Assembly: GCA_030549335.1 (NCBI GenBank)
Contig: JAUKPH010000018.1
Span: 6,758,001-6,822,000, forward strand
DNA length: 64,000 bases
Reading direction: 5' to 3'
DNA from: Pontederia crassipes
Lineage: Eukaryota; Streptophyta; Magnoliopsida; Commelinales; Pontederiaceae
Made by a program: the position numbers and the translations under genes. Below, piece by piece: positions 38,421-51,782 of the stretch (position 1 is its first letter; each line of letters begins with the position of its first letter). The notes below the pieces were generated by a model, which saw nothing but the letters and a program-made list of their open reading frames with translations, did not search any database and was not told where the DNA came from.

Positions 38421-40181
38421 TATTTCAAACCGAAGTTGAACCGTTACAATCAAAGATAACGCTCTTAGGGATTAGAGTCTTAGAGTTAGGTTCAAAGCTA
38501 TAAGTTATAGATACTTATTACAACCTTTGGGTGTCTTAAGAGGTGATAGATCTTTAGAACTTTAACTCTATTTCAAACCGAAGTTGAACCGTTACAATCA
38601 AAGATAACGCTCTTAGGGATTAGAGTCTTAGAGTTAGGTTCAAAGCTATAAGTTATAGATACTTATGACAACCTTTGGGTGTCCTAAGAGGTGATAGATC
38701 TTTAGAACTTTAATTCTATTTCAAACCGAAGTTGAACCGTTACAATCACAGATAACGCTCTTCGGGATTAGAGTCTTAGAGTTAGGTTCAAAGCTATAAG
38801 TTATAGATACTTATTACAACCTTTGGGTGTCCTAAGAGTTGATAGATCTTTAGAACTTTAACTCTATTTCAAACCGAAGTTGAACCGTTAGAATCAAAGA
38901 TAACGCTCTTAGGGATTAGAGTCTTAGAGTTAGGTTCAAAGCTATAAGTTATAGATACTTATGACAACCTTTGGGTGTCCTAAGAGGTGATAGATCTTTA
39001 GAACTTTAATTCTATTTCAAACCGAAGTTGAACCGTTACAATCAAAGATAACGCTCTTGGGGATTAGAGTCTTAGAGTTAGGTTCAAAGCTATAAGTTAT
39101 AGATACTTATTACAACCTTTGGGTGTCTTAAGAGGTGATAGATCTTTAGAACTTTAACTCTATTTCAAACCGAAGTTGAACCGTTACAATCAAAGATAAC
39201 GCTCTTGGGGATTAGAGTCTTAGAGTTAGGTTCAAAGCTATAAGTTATAGAAACTTATTACAACCTTTGTGTGTCCTGAGAGGTGATAGATCTTTAGAAC
39301 TTTAACTCTATTTCAAACCGAAGTTGAACCGTTACAATCAAAGATAACGCTCTTAGGGATTAGAGTCTTAGAGTTAGGTTCAAAGCTATAAGTTATAGAT
39401 ACTTATTACAACCTTTGGGTGTCCTAAGAGGTGATAGATCTTTAGAACTTTAATTCTATTTCAAACCGAAGTTGAACCGTTACAATCAAAGATAACGCTC
39501 TTGGGGATTAGAGTCTTAGAGTTAGGTTCAAAGCTATAAGTTATAGATACTTATGACAACCTTTGGGTGTCCTAAGAGGTGATAGATCTTTAGAACTTTA
39601 ACTCCATTTCAAACCGAAGTTGAACCGTAACAATCAAAGATAACGCTCTTGGGGATTAGAGCAAATCTATAAGTTATAGATACTTATTACAACCTTTGGG
39701 TGTCCTAAGAGGTGATAGATCTTTAGAACTTTAACTCTATTTCAAACCGAAGTTGAACCGTTACAATCAAAGATAACGCTCTTGGGGATTAGAGTCTTTG
39801 AGTTAGGTTCAAAGCTATAAGTTATAGATACTTATTACAACCTTTGGGTGTCCTAAGAGGAGATAGATCTTTAGAACTTTAACTCCATTTCAAACCGAAG
39901 TTGAACCGTTACAATCAAATATAACGCTCTTAGGGATTAGAGTCTTAGAGTTAGGTTCAAACCTATAAGTTATAGATACTTATTACAACCTTTGGGTGTC
40001 CTAAGAGGTGATAGATCTTTAGAACTTTAACTCTATTTCAAACCGAAGTTGAACCGTTACAATCAAAGATAACGCTCTAAGGGATTAGAGTCTTAGAGTT
40101 AGGTTCAAAGCTATAAGTTATAGATACTTATGACAACCTTTGAGCGTCCTAAGAGGTGATAGATCTTTAGAACTTTAACTC
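38421..40181. repeat. 12-monomer duplication (1761 bp), copy 2
   Basis: Tandem partner of 36660-38420. The shared rarities GAGTTGATAG, CCGTTAGAATC and TGTGTGTCCTGAG occur in both copies, so the duplication is young. Confidence 0.85.
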
Positions 40182-40943
40182 TTTTTCAAACCGAAGTTGA
40201 ACCGTTACAATCAAAGATAACGCTCTTAGAGATTAGAGTCTTAGAGTTAGGTTCAAAGCTATAAGTTATAGATACTTATCACAACCTTTGGGTGTCCTAA
40301 GAGGAGATAGATCTTTAGAACTTTAACTCTTTTTCAAACCGAAGTTGAACCGTTACAATCAAATATAACGCTCTTAGGGATTAGAGTCTTAGAGTTATGT
40401 TCAAAGCTATAAGTTATAGATACTTATGACAACCTTTGGGCGTCCTAAGAGGTGATAGATCTTTAGAACTTTAACTCTTTTTCAAACCGAAGTTGAACCG
40501 TTACAATCAAAGATAACGCTCTTAGGGATTAGAGTCTTAGAGTTAGGTTCAAAGCTATAAGTTATAGATACTTATCACAACCTTTGGGTGTCCTAAGAGG
40601 TGATAGATCTTTAGAACTTTAACTCTTTATCAAACCGAAGTTGAACCGTTACAATCAAAGATAACGCTCTTAGGGATTAGAGTCTTAGAGTTAGGTTCAA
40701 AGCTATAAGTTATAGATACTTATGACAACCTTTGGGTGTCCTAAGAGGAGATAGATCTTTAGAACTTTAACTCTATTGCAAACCGAAATTGAACCGTTAC
40801 AATCAAAGATAACGCTCTTAGGGATTAGAGTCTTAGAGTTTGGTTCAAAGCTATAAGTTATAGATACTTATTACAACATTTAGGTGTCCTAAGAGGTGAT
40901 AGATCTTTAGAACGTTAACTCTATTTCAAACCGAAGTTGGACT

Positions 40944-43900
40944 GTTACAATCAAAGATAACGCTCTTGGGGATTAGAGTCTTTGAGTTAGGTTCAAAGCT
41001 ATAAGTTATAGATACTTATTACAACCTTTGGGTGTCCTAAGAGGAGATAGATCTTTAGAACTTTAACTCCATCTCTAACCGAAGTTGAACCGTTACAATC
41101 AAATATAACGCTCTTAGGGATTAGAGTCTTAGAGTTAGGTTCAAACCTATAAGTTATAGATACTTATGACAACCTTTGGGTGTCCAAAGAGGTGATAGAT
41201 CTTTAGAACTTTAACTCTTTTTCAAACCGAAGTTGAACCGTTACAATCAAATATAACGCCCTTAGGGATTAGAGTCTTAGAGTTAGGTTCAAAGCTATAA
41301 GTTATAGATACTTATTACAACCTTTGGGTGTTCTAAGAGGTGATAGATCTTTAGAACTTTAACTCTATTTCAAACCAAAGTTGAACCGTTACAATCAAAG
41401 ATAACTCTCTTGGGGATTAGAGTCTTAGAGTTAGGTTCAAAGCTATAAGTTATAGATACTTATGACAACCTTTGGGTGTCCTAAGAGGTGATAGATCTTT
41501 AGAACTTTAATTCTATTTCAAACCGAAGTTGAACCGTTACAATCACAGATAACGCTCTTCGGGATTAGAGTCTTAGAGTTTGGTTCAAAGCTATAAGTTA
41601 TAGATACTTATTACAACCTTTGGGTGTCCTAAGAGGTGATAGATCTTTAGAACTTTAACTCTATTTCAAACCGAAGTTGAACCGTTACAATCAAAGATAA
41701 CGCTCTTAGGGATTAGAGTCTTAGAGTTAGGTTCAAAGCTATAAGTTATAGATACTTATGACAACCTTTGGGTGTCCTAAGAGGTGATAGATCTTTAGAA
41801 CTTTAATTCTATTTCAAACCGAAGTTGAACCGTTACAATCAAAGATAACGCTCTTGGGGATTAGAGTCTTAGAGTTAGGTTCAAAGCTATAAGTTATAGA
41901 TACTTATGACAACCTTTGGGTGTCCTAAGAGGTGATAGATCTTTAGAACATTAACTCTATTTCAAACCGAAGTTGAACCGTTACAATCAAAGATAACGCT
42001 CTTGGGGATTAGAGTCTTAGAGTTAGGTTCAAAGCTATAAGTTATAGATACTTATGACGACCTTTGGGTGTCCTAAGACGTGATAGATCTTTAGAACTTT
42101 AATTCTATTTCAAACCGAAGTTGAACCGTTACAATCAAAGATAACGCTCTTGGGGATTAGAGTCTTAGAGTTAGGTTCAAAGCTATAAGTTATAAATACT
42201 TATTACAACCTTTGGGTGTCTTAAGAGGTGATAGATCTTTAGAACTTTAACTCTATTTCAAACCGAAGTTGAACCGTTACAATCAAAGATAACGCTCTTG
42301 GGGATTAGAGTCTTTGAGTTAGGTTCAAAGCTATAAGTTATAGATACTTATTACAACCTTTGGGTGTCCTAAGAGGTGATAGATCTTTAGAACTTTAACT
42401 CTTTTTCAAACCGAAGTTGAACCGTTACAATCAAAGATAACGCTCTTAGGGATTAGAGTCTTAGAGTTAGGTTCAAAGCTATAAGTTATAGATACTTATG
42501 ACAACCTTTGGGTGTCCAAAGAGGTGATAGATCTTTAGAACTTTAACTCTTTTTCAAACCGAAGTTGAACCGTTACAATCAAATATAACGCCCTTAGGGA
42601 TTAGAGTCTTAGAGTTAGGTTCAAAGCTATAAGTTATAGATACTTATTACAACCTTTGGGTGTCCTAAGAGGTGATAGATCTTTAGAACTTTAACTCTAT
42701 TTCAAACCAAAGTTGAACCGTTACAATCAAAGATAACTCTCTTGGGGATTAGAGTCTTAGAGTTAGGTTCAAAGCTATAAGTTATAGATACTTATGACAA
42801 CCTTTGGGTGTCCTAAGAGGTGATAGATCTTTAGAACTTTAATTCTATTTCAAACCGAAGTTGAACCGTTACAATCACAGATAACGCTCTTCGGGATTAG
42901 AGTCTTAGAGTTAGGTTCAAAGCTATAAGTTATAGATACTTATTACAACCTTTGGGTGTCCTAAGAGGTGATAGATCTTTAGAACTTTAACTCTATTTCA
43001 AACCGAAGTTGAACCGTTACAATCAAAGATAACGCTCTTAGGGATTAGAGTCTTAGAGTTAGGTTCAAAGCTATAAGTTATAGATACTTATGACAACCTT
43101 TGGGTGTCCTAAGAGGTGATAGATCTTTAGAACTTTAATTCTATTTCAAACCGAAGTTGAACCGTTACAATCAAAGATAACGCTCTTGGGGATTAGAGTC
43201 TTAGAGTTAGGTTCAAAGCTATAAGTTATAGATACTTATGACAACCTTTGGGTGTCCTAAGAGGTGATAGATCTTTAGAACTTTAACTCTATTTCAAACC
43301 GAAGTTGAACCGTTACAATCAAAGATAACGCTCTTAGGGATTAGAGTCTTAGAGTTAGGTTCAAAGCTATAAGTTATAGATACTTATTACAACCTTTGGG
43401 TGTCTTAAGAGGTGATAGATCTTTAGAACTTTAACTCTATTTCAAACCGAAGTTGAACCGTTACAATCAAAGATAACGCTCTTAGGGATTAGAGTCTTAG
43501 AGTTAGGTTCAAAGCTATAAGTTATAGATACTTATGACAACCTTTGGGTGTCCTAAGAGGTGATAGATCTTTAGAACTTTAATTCTATTTCAAACCGAAG
43601 TTGAACCGTTACAATCACAGATAACGCTCTTCGGGATTAGAGTCTTAGAGTTAGGTTCAAAGCTATAAGTTATAGATACTTATTACAACCTTTGGGTGTC
43701 CTAAGAGTTGATAGATCTTTAGAACTTTAACTCTATTTCAAACCGAAGTTGAACCGTTAGAATCAAAGATAACGCTCTTAGGGATTAGAGTCTTAGAGTT
43801 AGGTTCAAAGCTATAAGTTATAGATACTTATGACAACCTTTGGGTGTCCTAAGAGGTGATAGATCTTTAGAACTTTAATTCTATTTCAAACCGAAGTTGA

Positions 43901-45812
43901 ACCGTTACAATCAAAGATAACGCTCTTGGGGATTAGAGTCTTAGAGTTAGGTTCAAAGCTATAAGTTATAGATACTTATTACAACCTTTGGGTGTCTTAA
44001 GAGGTGATAGATCTTTAGAACTTTAACTCTATTTCAAACCGAAGTTGAACCGTTACAATCAAAGATAACGCTCTTGGGGATTAGAGTCTTAGAGTTAGGT
44101 TCAAAGCTATAAGTTATAGAAACTTATTACAACCTTTGTGTGTCCTGAGAGGTGATAGATCTTTAGAACTTTAACTCTATTTCAAACCGAAGTTGAACCG
44201 TTACAATCAAAGATAACGCTCTTAGGGATTAGAGTCTTAGAGTTAGGTTCAAAGCTATAAGTTATAGATACTTATTACAACCTTTGGGTGTCCTAAGAGG
44301 TGATAGATCTTTAGAACTTTAATTCTATTTCAAACCGAAGTTGAACCGTTACAATCAAAGATAACGCTCTTGGGGATTAGAGTCTTAGAGTTAGGTTCAA
44401 AGCTATAAGTTATAGATACTTATGACAACCTTTGGGTGTCCTAAGAGGTGATAGATCTTTAGAACTTTAACTCCATTTCAAACCGAAGTTGAACCGTAAC
44501 AATCAAAGATAACGCTCTTGGGGATTAGAGCAAATCTATAAGTTATAGATACTTATTACAACCTTTGGGTGTCCTAAGAGGTGATAGATCTTTAGAACTT
44601 TAACTCTATTTCAAACCGAAGTTGAACCGTTACAATCAAAGATAACGCTCTTGGGGATTAGAGTCTTTGAGTTAGGTTCAAAGCTATAAGTTATAGATAC
44701 TTATTACAACCTTTGGGTGTCCTAAGAGGAGATAGATCTTTAGAACTTTAACTCCATTTCAAACCGAAGTTGAACCGTTACAATCAAATATAACGCTCTT
44801 AGGGATTAGAGTCTTAGAGTTAGGTTCAAACCTATAAGTTATAGATACTTATTACAACCTTTGGGTGTCCTAAGAGGTGATAGATCTTTAGAACTTTAAC
44901 TCTATTTCAAACCGAAGTTGAACCGTTACAATCAAAGATAACGCTCTAAGGGATTAGAGTCTTAGAGTTAGGTTCAAAGCTATAAGTTATAGATACTTAT
45001 GACAACCTTTGAGCGTCCTAAGAGGTGATAGATCTTTAGAACTTTAACTCTTTTTCAAACCGAAGTTGAACCGTTACAATCAAAGATAACGCTCTTAGAG
45101 ATTAGAGTCTTAGAGTTAGGTTCAAAGCTATAAGTTATAGATACTTATCACAACCTTTGGGTGTCCTAAGAGGAGATAGATCTTTAGAACTTTAACTCTT
45201 TTTCAAACCGAAGTTGAACCGTTACAATCAAATATAACGCTCTTAGGGATTAGAGTCTTAGAGTTATGTTCAAAGCTATAAGTTATAGATACTTATGACA
45301 ACCTTTGGGCGTCCTAAGAGGTGATAGATCTTTAGAACTTTAACTCTTTTTCAAACCGAAGTTGAACCGTTACAATCAAAGATAACGCTCTTAGGGATTA
45401 GAGTCTTAGAGTTAGGTTCAAAGCTATAAGTTATAGATACTTATCACAACCTTTGGGTGTCCTAAGAGGTGATAGATCTTTAGAACTTTAACTCTTTATC
45501 AAACCGAAGTTGAACCGTTACAATCAAAGATAACGCTCTTAGGGATTAGAGTCTTAGAGTTAGGTTCAAAGCTATAAGTTATAGATACTTATGACAACCT
45601 TTGGGTGTCCTAAGAGGAGATAGATCTTTAGAACTTTAACTCTATTGCAAACCGAAATTGAACCGTTACAATCAAAGATAACGCTCTTAGGGATTAGAGT
45701 CTTAGAGTTTGGTTCAAAGCTATAAGTTATAGATACTTATTACAACATTTAGGTGTCCTAAGAGGTGATAGATCTTTAGAACGTTAACTCTATTTCAAAC
45801 CGAAGTTGGACT
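40944..45812. repeat. Large higher-order block (4869 bp), copy 2
   Basis: Second copy of 34314-40943 without the internal 1761-bp duplication. Both ends carry GAAGTTGGACTGTTAC (40942 and 45811). Rare variants (GAGCGTCC, CTTAGAGATTAG, GAGTTATGTTC, ACATTTAGGTG, GAACGTTAAC) keep their order. Confidence 0.8.
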
Positions 45813-47290
45813 GTTACAATCAAAGATAACGCTCTTAGGGATTAGAGTCTTAGAGTTAGGTTCAAAGCTATAAGTTATAGAGACTTATTACAACCTTTGG
45901 GTGTCCTAAGAGGTGATAGATCTTTAGAACTTTAACTATATTTCAAACCAAAGTTGAACCGTTACAATCAAAGATAACGCTCTTAGGGATTAGAGTCTTA
46001 GAGTTAGGTTCAAATCTATAAGTTATAGATACTTATGACAACCTTTTGGGTGTCCTAAGAGGTGATAGATCTTTAGAACTTTAACTCTATTTCAAACCGA
46101 AGTTGAACCGTACAATCAAAGATAACGCTCTTAGGGATTAGAGTCTTAGAGTTAGGTTCAAAGCTATAAGTTATAGATACTTATCACAACCTTTGGGTGT
46201 CCTAAGAGGTGATAGATCTTTAGAACTTTAACTCTTTTTCAAACCGAAGTTGAACCGTTACAATCAAAGATAACGCTCTTAGGGATTAGAGTCTTTGAGT
46301 TAGGTTCAAAGCTATAAGTTATAGATACTTATTACAACCTTTGGGTGAACTAAGAGGTGATAGATCTTTAGAACTTTAACTCTATTTCAAACCGAAGTTG
46401 AACCGTTACAATCAAATATAACGCTCTTGGGGATTAGAGTCTTAGAGTTAGGTTCAAAGCTATAAGTTATAGAAACTTATTACAACCTTTGGGTGTCCTA
46501 AGAGGTGATAGATCTTTAGAACATTAACTCTATTTCAAACCGAAGTTGAACCGTTACAATCAAAGATAACGCTCTTGGGGATTAGAGTCTTAGAGTTAGG
46601 TTCAAAGCTATAAGTTATAGATACTTATGACGACCTTTGGGTGTCCTAAGAGGTGATAGATCTTTAGAACTTTAATTCTATTTCAAACCGAAGTTGAACC
46701 GTTACAATCAAAGATAACGCTCTTGGGGATTAGAGTCTTAGAGTTAGGTTCAAAGCTATAAGTTATAGATACTTATTACAACCTTTGGGTGCCCTAAGCG
46801 GTGATAAATCTTTAGAACTTTAACTCTATTTCAAACCAAAGTTGAACCGTTACAATCAAAGATAACGCTCTTGGGGATTAGAGTCTTAGAGTGAGGTTCA
46901 AAGCTATAAGTTATAGATACTTATTACAACCTTTGGGTGTCCTAAGAGGTGATAGATCTTTAGAACTTTAACTCTATTTCAATCCGAAGTTGAACCGTTA
47001 CAATCAAAGATAACGCTCTTGGGGATTAGAGTCTTAGAGTTAGGTTTAAAGCTATAAGTTATAGATACTTATTACAACCTTTGGGTGTCCTAAGAGGTGA
47101 TAGATCTTTAGAACTTTAACTCTATTTCAATCCGAAGTTGAACCGTTACAATCAAAGATAACGCTCTTGGGGATTAGAGACTTAGAGTTGGGTTCAAAGC
47201 TATAAGTTATAGATACTTATTACAACCTTTGGGTGTCCTAAGAGGTGATAGATCTTTAGAACTTTAACTCTATTTCAAACCGAAGTTGAA
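45455..47290. repeat. Segment duplicated at 49880-51715 (shift 4425 bp), copy 1
   Basis: GTGCCCTAAGCGG (46791 to 51216), GGTTTAAAG (47043 to 51468) and a one-base deletion AACCGTACAATC (46111 to 50536) all recur 4425 bp on. Sharing a private deletion shows direct copying. Confidence 0.8.
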
Positions 47291-48059
47291 CCGTTACAAT
47301 CAAAGATAACGCTCTTAGGGATTAGAGTCTTAGAGTTAGGTTCAAAGCTATAAGTTATAGATACTTATTACAACCTTTGGGTGTCCTAAGAGGTGATAGA
47401 TCTTTAGAACTTTAATTCTATTTCAAACCGAAGTTGAACCGTTACAATCAAAGATAACGCTCTTGGGGATTAGAGTCTTAGAGTTAGGTTCAAAGCTATA
47501 AGTTATAGATACTTATGACAACCTTTGGGTGTCCTAAGAGGTGATAGATCTTTAGAACTTTAACTCCATTTCAAACCGAAGTTGAACCGTAACAATCAAA
47601 GATAACGCTCTTGGGGATTAGAGCAAATCTATAAGTTATAGATACTTATTACAACCTTTGGGTGTCCTAAGAGGTGATAGATCTTTAGAACTTTAACTCT
47701 ATTTCAAACCGAAGTTGAACCGTTACAATCAAAGATAACGCTCTTGGGGATTAGAGTCTTTGAGTTAGGTTCAAAGCTATAAGTTATAGATACTTATTAC
47801 AACCTTTGGGTGTCCTAAGAGGAGATAGATCTTTAGAACTTTAACTCCATTTCAAACCGAAGTTGAACCGTTACAATCAAATATAACGCTCTTAGGGATT
47901 AGAGTCTTAGAGTTAGGTTCAAACCTATAAGTTATAGATACTTATTACAACCTTTGGGTGTCCTAAGAGGTGATAGATCTTTAGAACTTTAACTCTATTT
48001 CAAACCGAAGTTGAACCGTTACAATCAAAGATAACGCTCTAAGGGATTAGAGTCTTAGA

Positions 48060-49680
48060 GTTAGGTTCAAAGCTATAAGTTATAGATACTTATGACAACC
48101 TTTGAGCGTCCTAAGAGGTGATAGATCTTTAGAACTTTAACTCTTTTTCAAACCGAAGTTGAACCGTTACAATCAAAGATAACGCTCTTAGAGATTAGAG
48201 TCTTAGAGTTAGGTTCAAAGCTATAAGTTATAGATACTTATCACAACCTTTGGGTGTCCTAAGAGGAGATAGATCTTTAGAACTTTAACTCTTTTTCAAA
48301 CCGAAGTTGAACCGTTACAATCAAATATAACGCTCTTAGGGATTAGAGTCTTAGAGTTATGTTCAAAGCTATAAGTTATAGATACTTATGACAACCTTTG
48401 GGCGTCCTAAGAGGTGATAGATCTTTAGAACTTTAACTCTTTTTCAAACCGAAGTTGAACCGTTACAATCAAAGATAACGCTCTTAGGGATTAGAGTCTT
48501 AGAGTTAGGTTCAAAGCTATAAGTTATAGATACTTATTACAACCTTTGGGTGAACTAAGAGGTGATAGATCTTTAGAACTTTAACTCTATTTCAAACCGA
48601 AGTTGAACCGTTACAATCAAATATAACGCTCTTAGGGATTAGAGTCTTAGAGTTAGGTTCAAACCTATAAGTTATAGATACTTATGACAACCTTTGAGCG
48701 TCCTAAGAGGTGATAGATCTTTAGAACTTTAACTCTTTTTCAAACCGAAGTTGAACCGTTACAATCAAAGATAACGCTCTTAGAGATTAGAGTCTTAGAG
48801 TTAGGTTCAAAGCTATAAGTTATAGATACTTATCACAACCTTTGGGTGTCCTAAGAGGAGATAGATCTTTAGAACTTTAACTCTTTTTCAAACCGAAGTT
48901 GAACCGTTACAATCAAATATAACGCTCTTAGGGATTAGAGTCTTAGAGTTATGTTCAAAGCTATAAGTTATAGATACTTATGACAACCTTTGGGCGTCCT
49001 AAGAGGTGATAGATCTTTAGAACTTTAACTCTTTTTCAAACCGAAGTTGAACCGTTACAATCAAATATAACGCTCTTAGGGATTAGAGTCTTAGAGTTAG
49101 GTTCAAACCTATAAGTTATAGATACTTATTACAACCTTTGGGTGTCCTAAGAGGTGATAGATCTTTAGAACTTTAACTCTATTTCAAACCGAAGTTGAAC
49201 CGTTACAATCAAAGATAACGCTCTAAGGGATTAGAGTCTTAGAGTTAGGTTCAAAGCTATAAGTTATAGATACTTATGACAACCTTTGAGCGTCCTAAGA
49301 GGTGATAGATCTTTAGAACTTTAACTCTTTTTCAAACCGAAGTTGAACCGTTACAATCAAAGATAACGCTCTTAGAGATTAGAGTCTTAGAGTTAGGTTC
49401 AAAGCTATAAGTTATAGATACTTATCACAACCTTTGGGTGTCCTAAGAGGAGATAGATCTTTAGAACTTTAACTCTTTTTCAAACCGAAGTTGAACCGTT
49501 ACAATCAAATATAACGCTCTTAGGGATTAGAGTCTTAGAGTTATGTTCAAAGCTATAAGTTATAGATACTTATGACAACCTTTGGGCGTCCTAAGAGGTG
49601 ATAGATCTTTAGAACTTTAACTCTTTTTCAAACCGAAGTTGAACCGTTACAATCAAAGATAACGCTCTTGGGGATTAGAG
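48060..49680. repeat. Four-monomer module (592 bp) present three times
   Basis: The ordered variants GAGCGTCC, CTTAGAGATTAG with AGGAGATAG, GAGTTATGTTC and GGGCGTCC recur with GAGCGTCC at 48104, 48696 and 49288, exactly 4 x 148 bp apart. The fourth monomer differs between copies (GAACTAAG type once, CTAAGGG type once). Elsewhere in the array the same trio occurs only singly, e.g. near 45011, 52973 and 57251. Confidence 0.85.
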
Positions 49681-49879
49681 TCTTAGAGTTAGGTTTAAAG
49701 CTATAAGTTATAGATACTTATTACAACCTTTGGGTGTCCTAAGAGGTGATAGATCTTTAGAACTTTAACTCTATTTCAATCCGAAGTTGAACCGTTACAA
49801 TCAAAGATAACGCTCTTGGGGATTAGAGACTTAGAGTTGGGTTCAAAGCTATAAGTTATAGATACTTATTACAACCTTT

Positions 49880-51715
49880 GGGTGTCCTAAGAGGTGATAG
49901 ATCTTTAGAACTTTAACTCTTTATCAAACCGAAGTTGAACCGTTACAATCAAAGATAACGCTCTTAGGGATTAGAGTCTTAGAGTTAGGTTCAAAGCTAT
50001 AAGTTATAGATACTTATGACAACCTTTGGGTGTCCTAAGAGGAGATAGATCTTTAGAACTTTAACTCTATTGCAAACCGAAATTGAACCGTTACAATCAA
50101 AGATAACGCTCTTAGGGATTAGAGTCTTAGAGTTTGGTTCAAAGCTATAAGTTATAGATACTTATTACAACATTTAGGTGTCCTAAGAGGTGATAGATCT
50201 TTAGAACGTTAACTCTATTTCAAACCGAAGTTGGACTGTTACAATCAAAGATAACGCTCTTAGGGATTAGAGTCTTAGAGTTAGGTTCAAAGCTATAAGT
50301 TATAGAGACTTATTACAACCTTTGGGTGTCCTAAGAGGTGATAGATCTTTAGAACTTTAACTATATTTCAAACCAAAGTTGAACCGTTACAATCAAAGAT
50401 AACGCTCTTAGGGATTAGAGTCTTAGAGTTAGGTTCAAATCTATAAGTTATAGATACTTATGACAACCTTTTGGGTGTCCTAAGAGGTGATAGATCTTTA
50501 GAACTTTAACTCTATTTCAAACCGAAGTTGAACCGTACAATCAAAGATAACGCTCTTAGGGATTAGAGTCTTAGAGTTAGGTTCAAAGCTATAAGTTATA
50601 GATACTTATCACAACCTTTGGGTGTCCTAAGAGGTGATAGATCTTTAGAACTTTAACTCTTTTTCAAACCGAAGTTGAACCGTTACAATCAAAGATAACG
50701 CTCTTAGGGATTAGAGTCTTTGAGTTAGGTTCAAAGCTATAAGTTATAGATACTTATTACAACCTTTGGGTGAACTAAGAGGTGATAGATCTTTAGAACT
50801 TTAACTCTATTTCAAACCGAAGTTGAACCGTTACAATCAAATATAACGCTCTTGGGGATTAGAGTCTTAGAGTTAGGTTCAAAGCTATAAGTTATAGAAA
50901 CTTATTACAACCTTTGGGTGTCCTAAGAGGTGATAGATCTTTAGAACATTAACTCTATTTCAAACCGAAGTTGAACCGTTACAATCAAAGATAACGCTCT
51001 TGGGGATTAGAGTCTTAGAGTTAGGTTCAAAGCTATAAGTTATAGATACTTATGACGACCTTTGGGTGTCCTAAGAGGTGATAGATCTTTAGAACTTTAA
51101 TTCTATTTCAAACCGAAGTTGAACCGTTACAATCAAAGATAACGCTCTTGGGGATTAGAGTCTTAGAGTTAGGTTCAAAGCTATAAGTTATAGATACTTA
51201 TTACAACCTTTGGGTGCCCTAAGCGGTGATAAATCTTTAGAACTTTAACTCTATTTCAAACCAAAGTTGAACCGTTACAATCAAAGATAACGCTCTTGGG
51301 GATTAGAGTCTTAGAGTGAGGTTCAAAGCTATAAGTTATAGATACTTATTACAACCTTTGGGTGTCCTAAGAGGTGATAGATCTTTAGAACTTTAACTCT
51401 ATTTCAATCCGAAGTTGAACCGTTACAATCAAAGATAACGCTCTTGGGGATTAGAGTCTTAGAGTTAGGTTTAAAGCTATAAGTTATAGATACTTATTAC
51501 AACCTTTGGGTGTCCTAAGAGGTGATAGATCTTTAGAACTTTAACTCTATTTCAATCCGAAGTTGAACCGTTACAATCAAAGATAACGCTCTTGGGGATT
51601 AGAGACTTAGAGTTGGGTTCAAAGCTATAAGTTATAGATACTTATTACAACCTTTGGGTGTCCTAAGAGGTGATAGATCTTTAGAACTTTAACTCTATTT
51701 CAAACCGAAGTTGAA
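49880..51715. repeat. Segment duplicated from 45455-47290, copy 2
   Basis: Same markers at +4425. The right end is set by CCGTTAGAATC at about 51717, where the first copy has CCGTTACAATC. From there the sequence follows the 43.7-kb type instead, so this is a junction between two source segments. Confidence 0.75.
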
Positions 51716-51782
51716 CCGTTAGAATCAAAGATAACGCTCTTAGGGATTAGAGTCTTAGAGTTAGGTTCAAAGCTATAAGTTA

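Larger units (their letters stand above)
34314..40943. repeat. Large higher-order block (6630 bp), copy 1
   Basis: Markers 34914, 36246, 36986 and 37901 recur at 41544, 42876, 43616 and 44531 (all +6630). Markers after 38421 (39662, 40142, 40942) recur at +4869. The difference, 1761 bp, is the internal duplication at 36660-40181. The basic block is thus 4869 bp (33 monomers, one of them 133 bp), lengthened in this copy. Confidence 0.8.
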
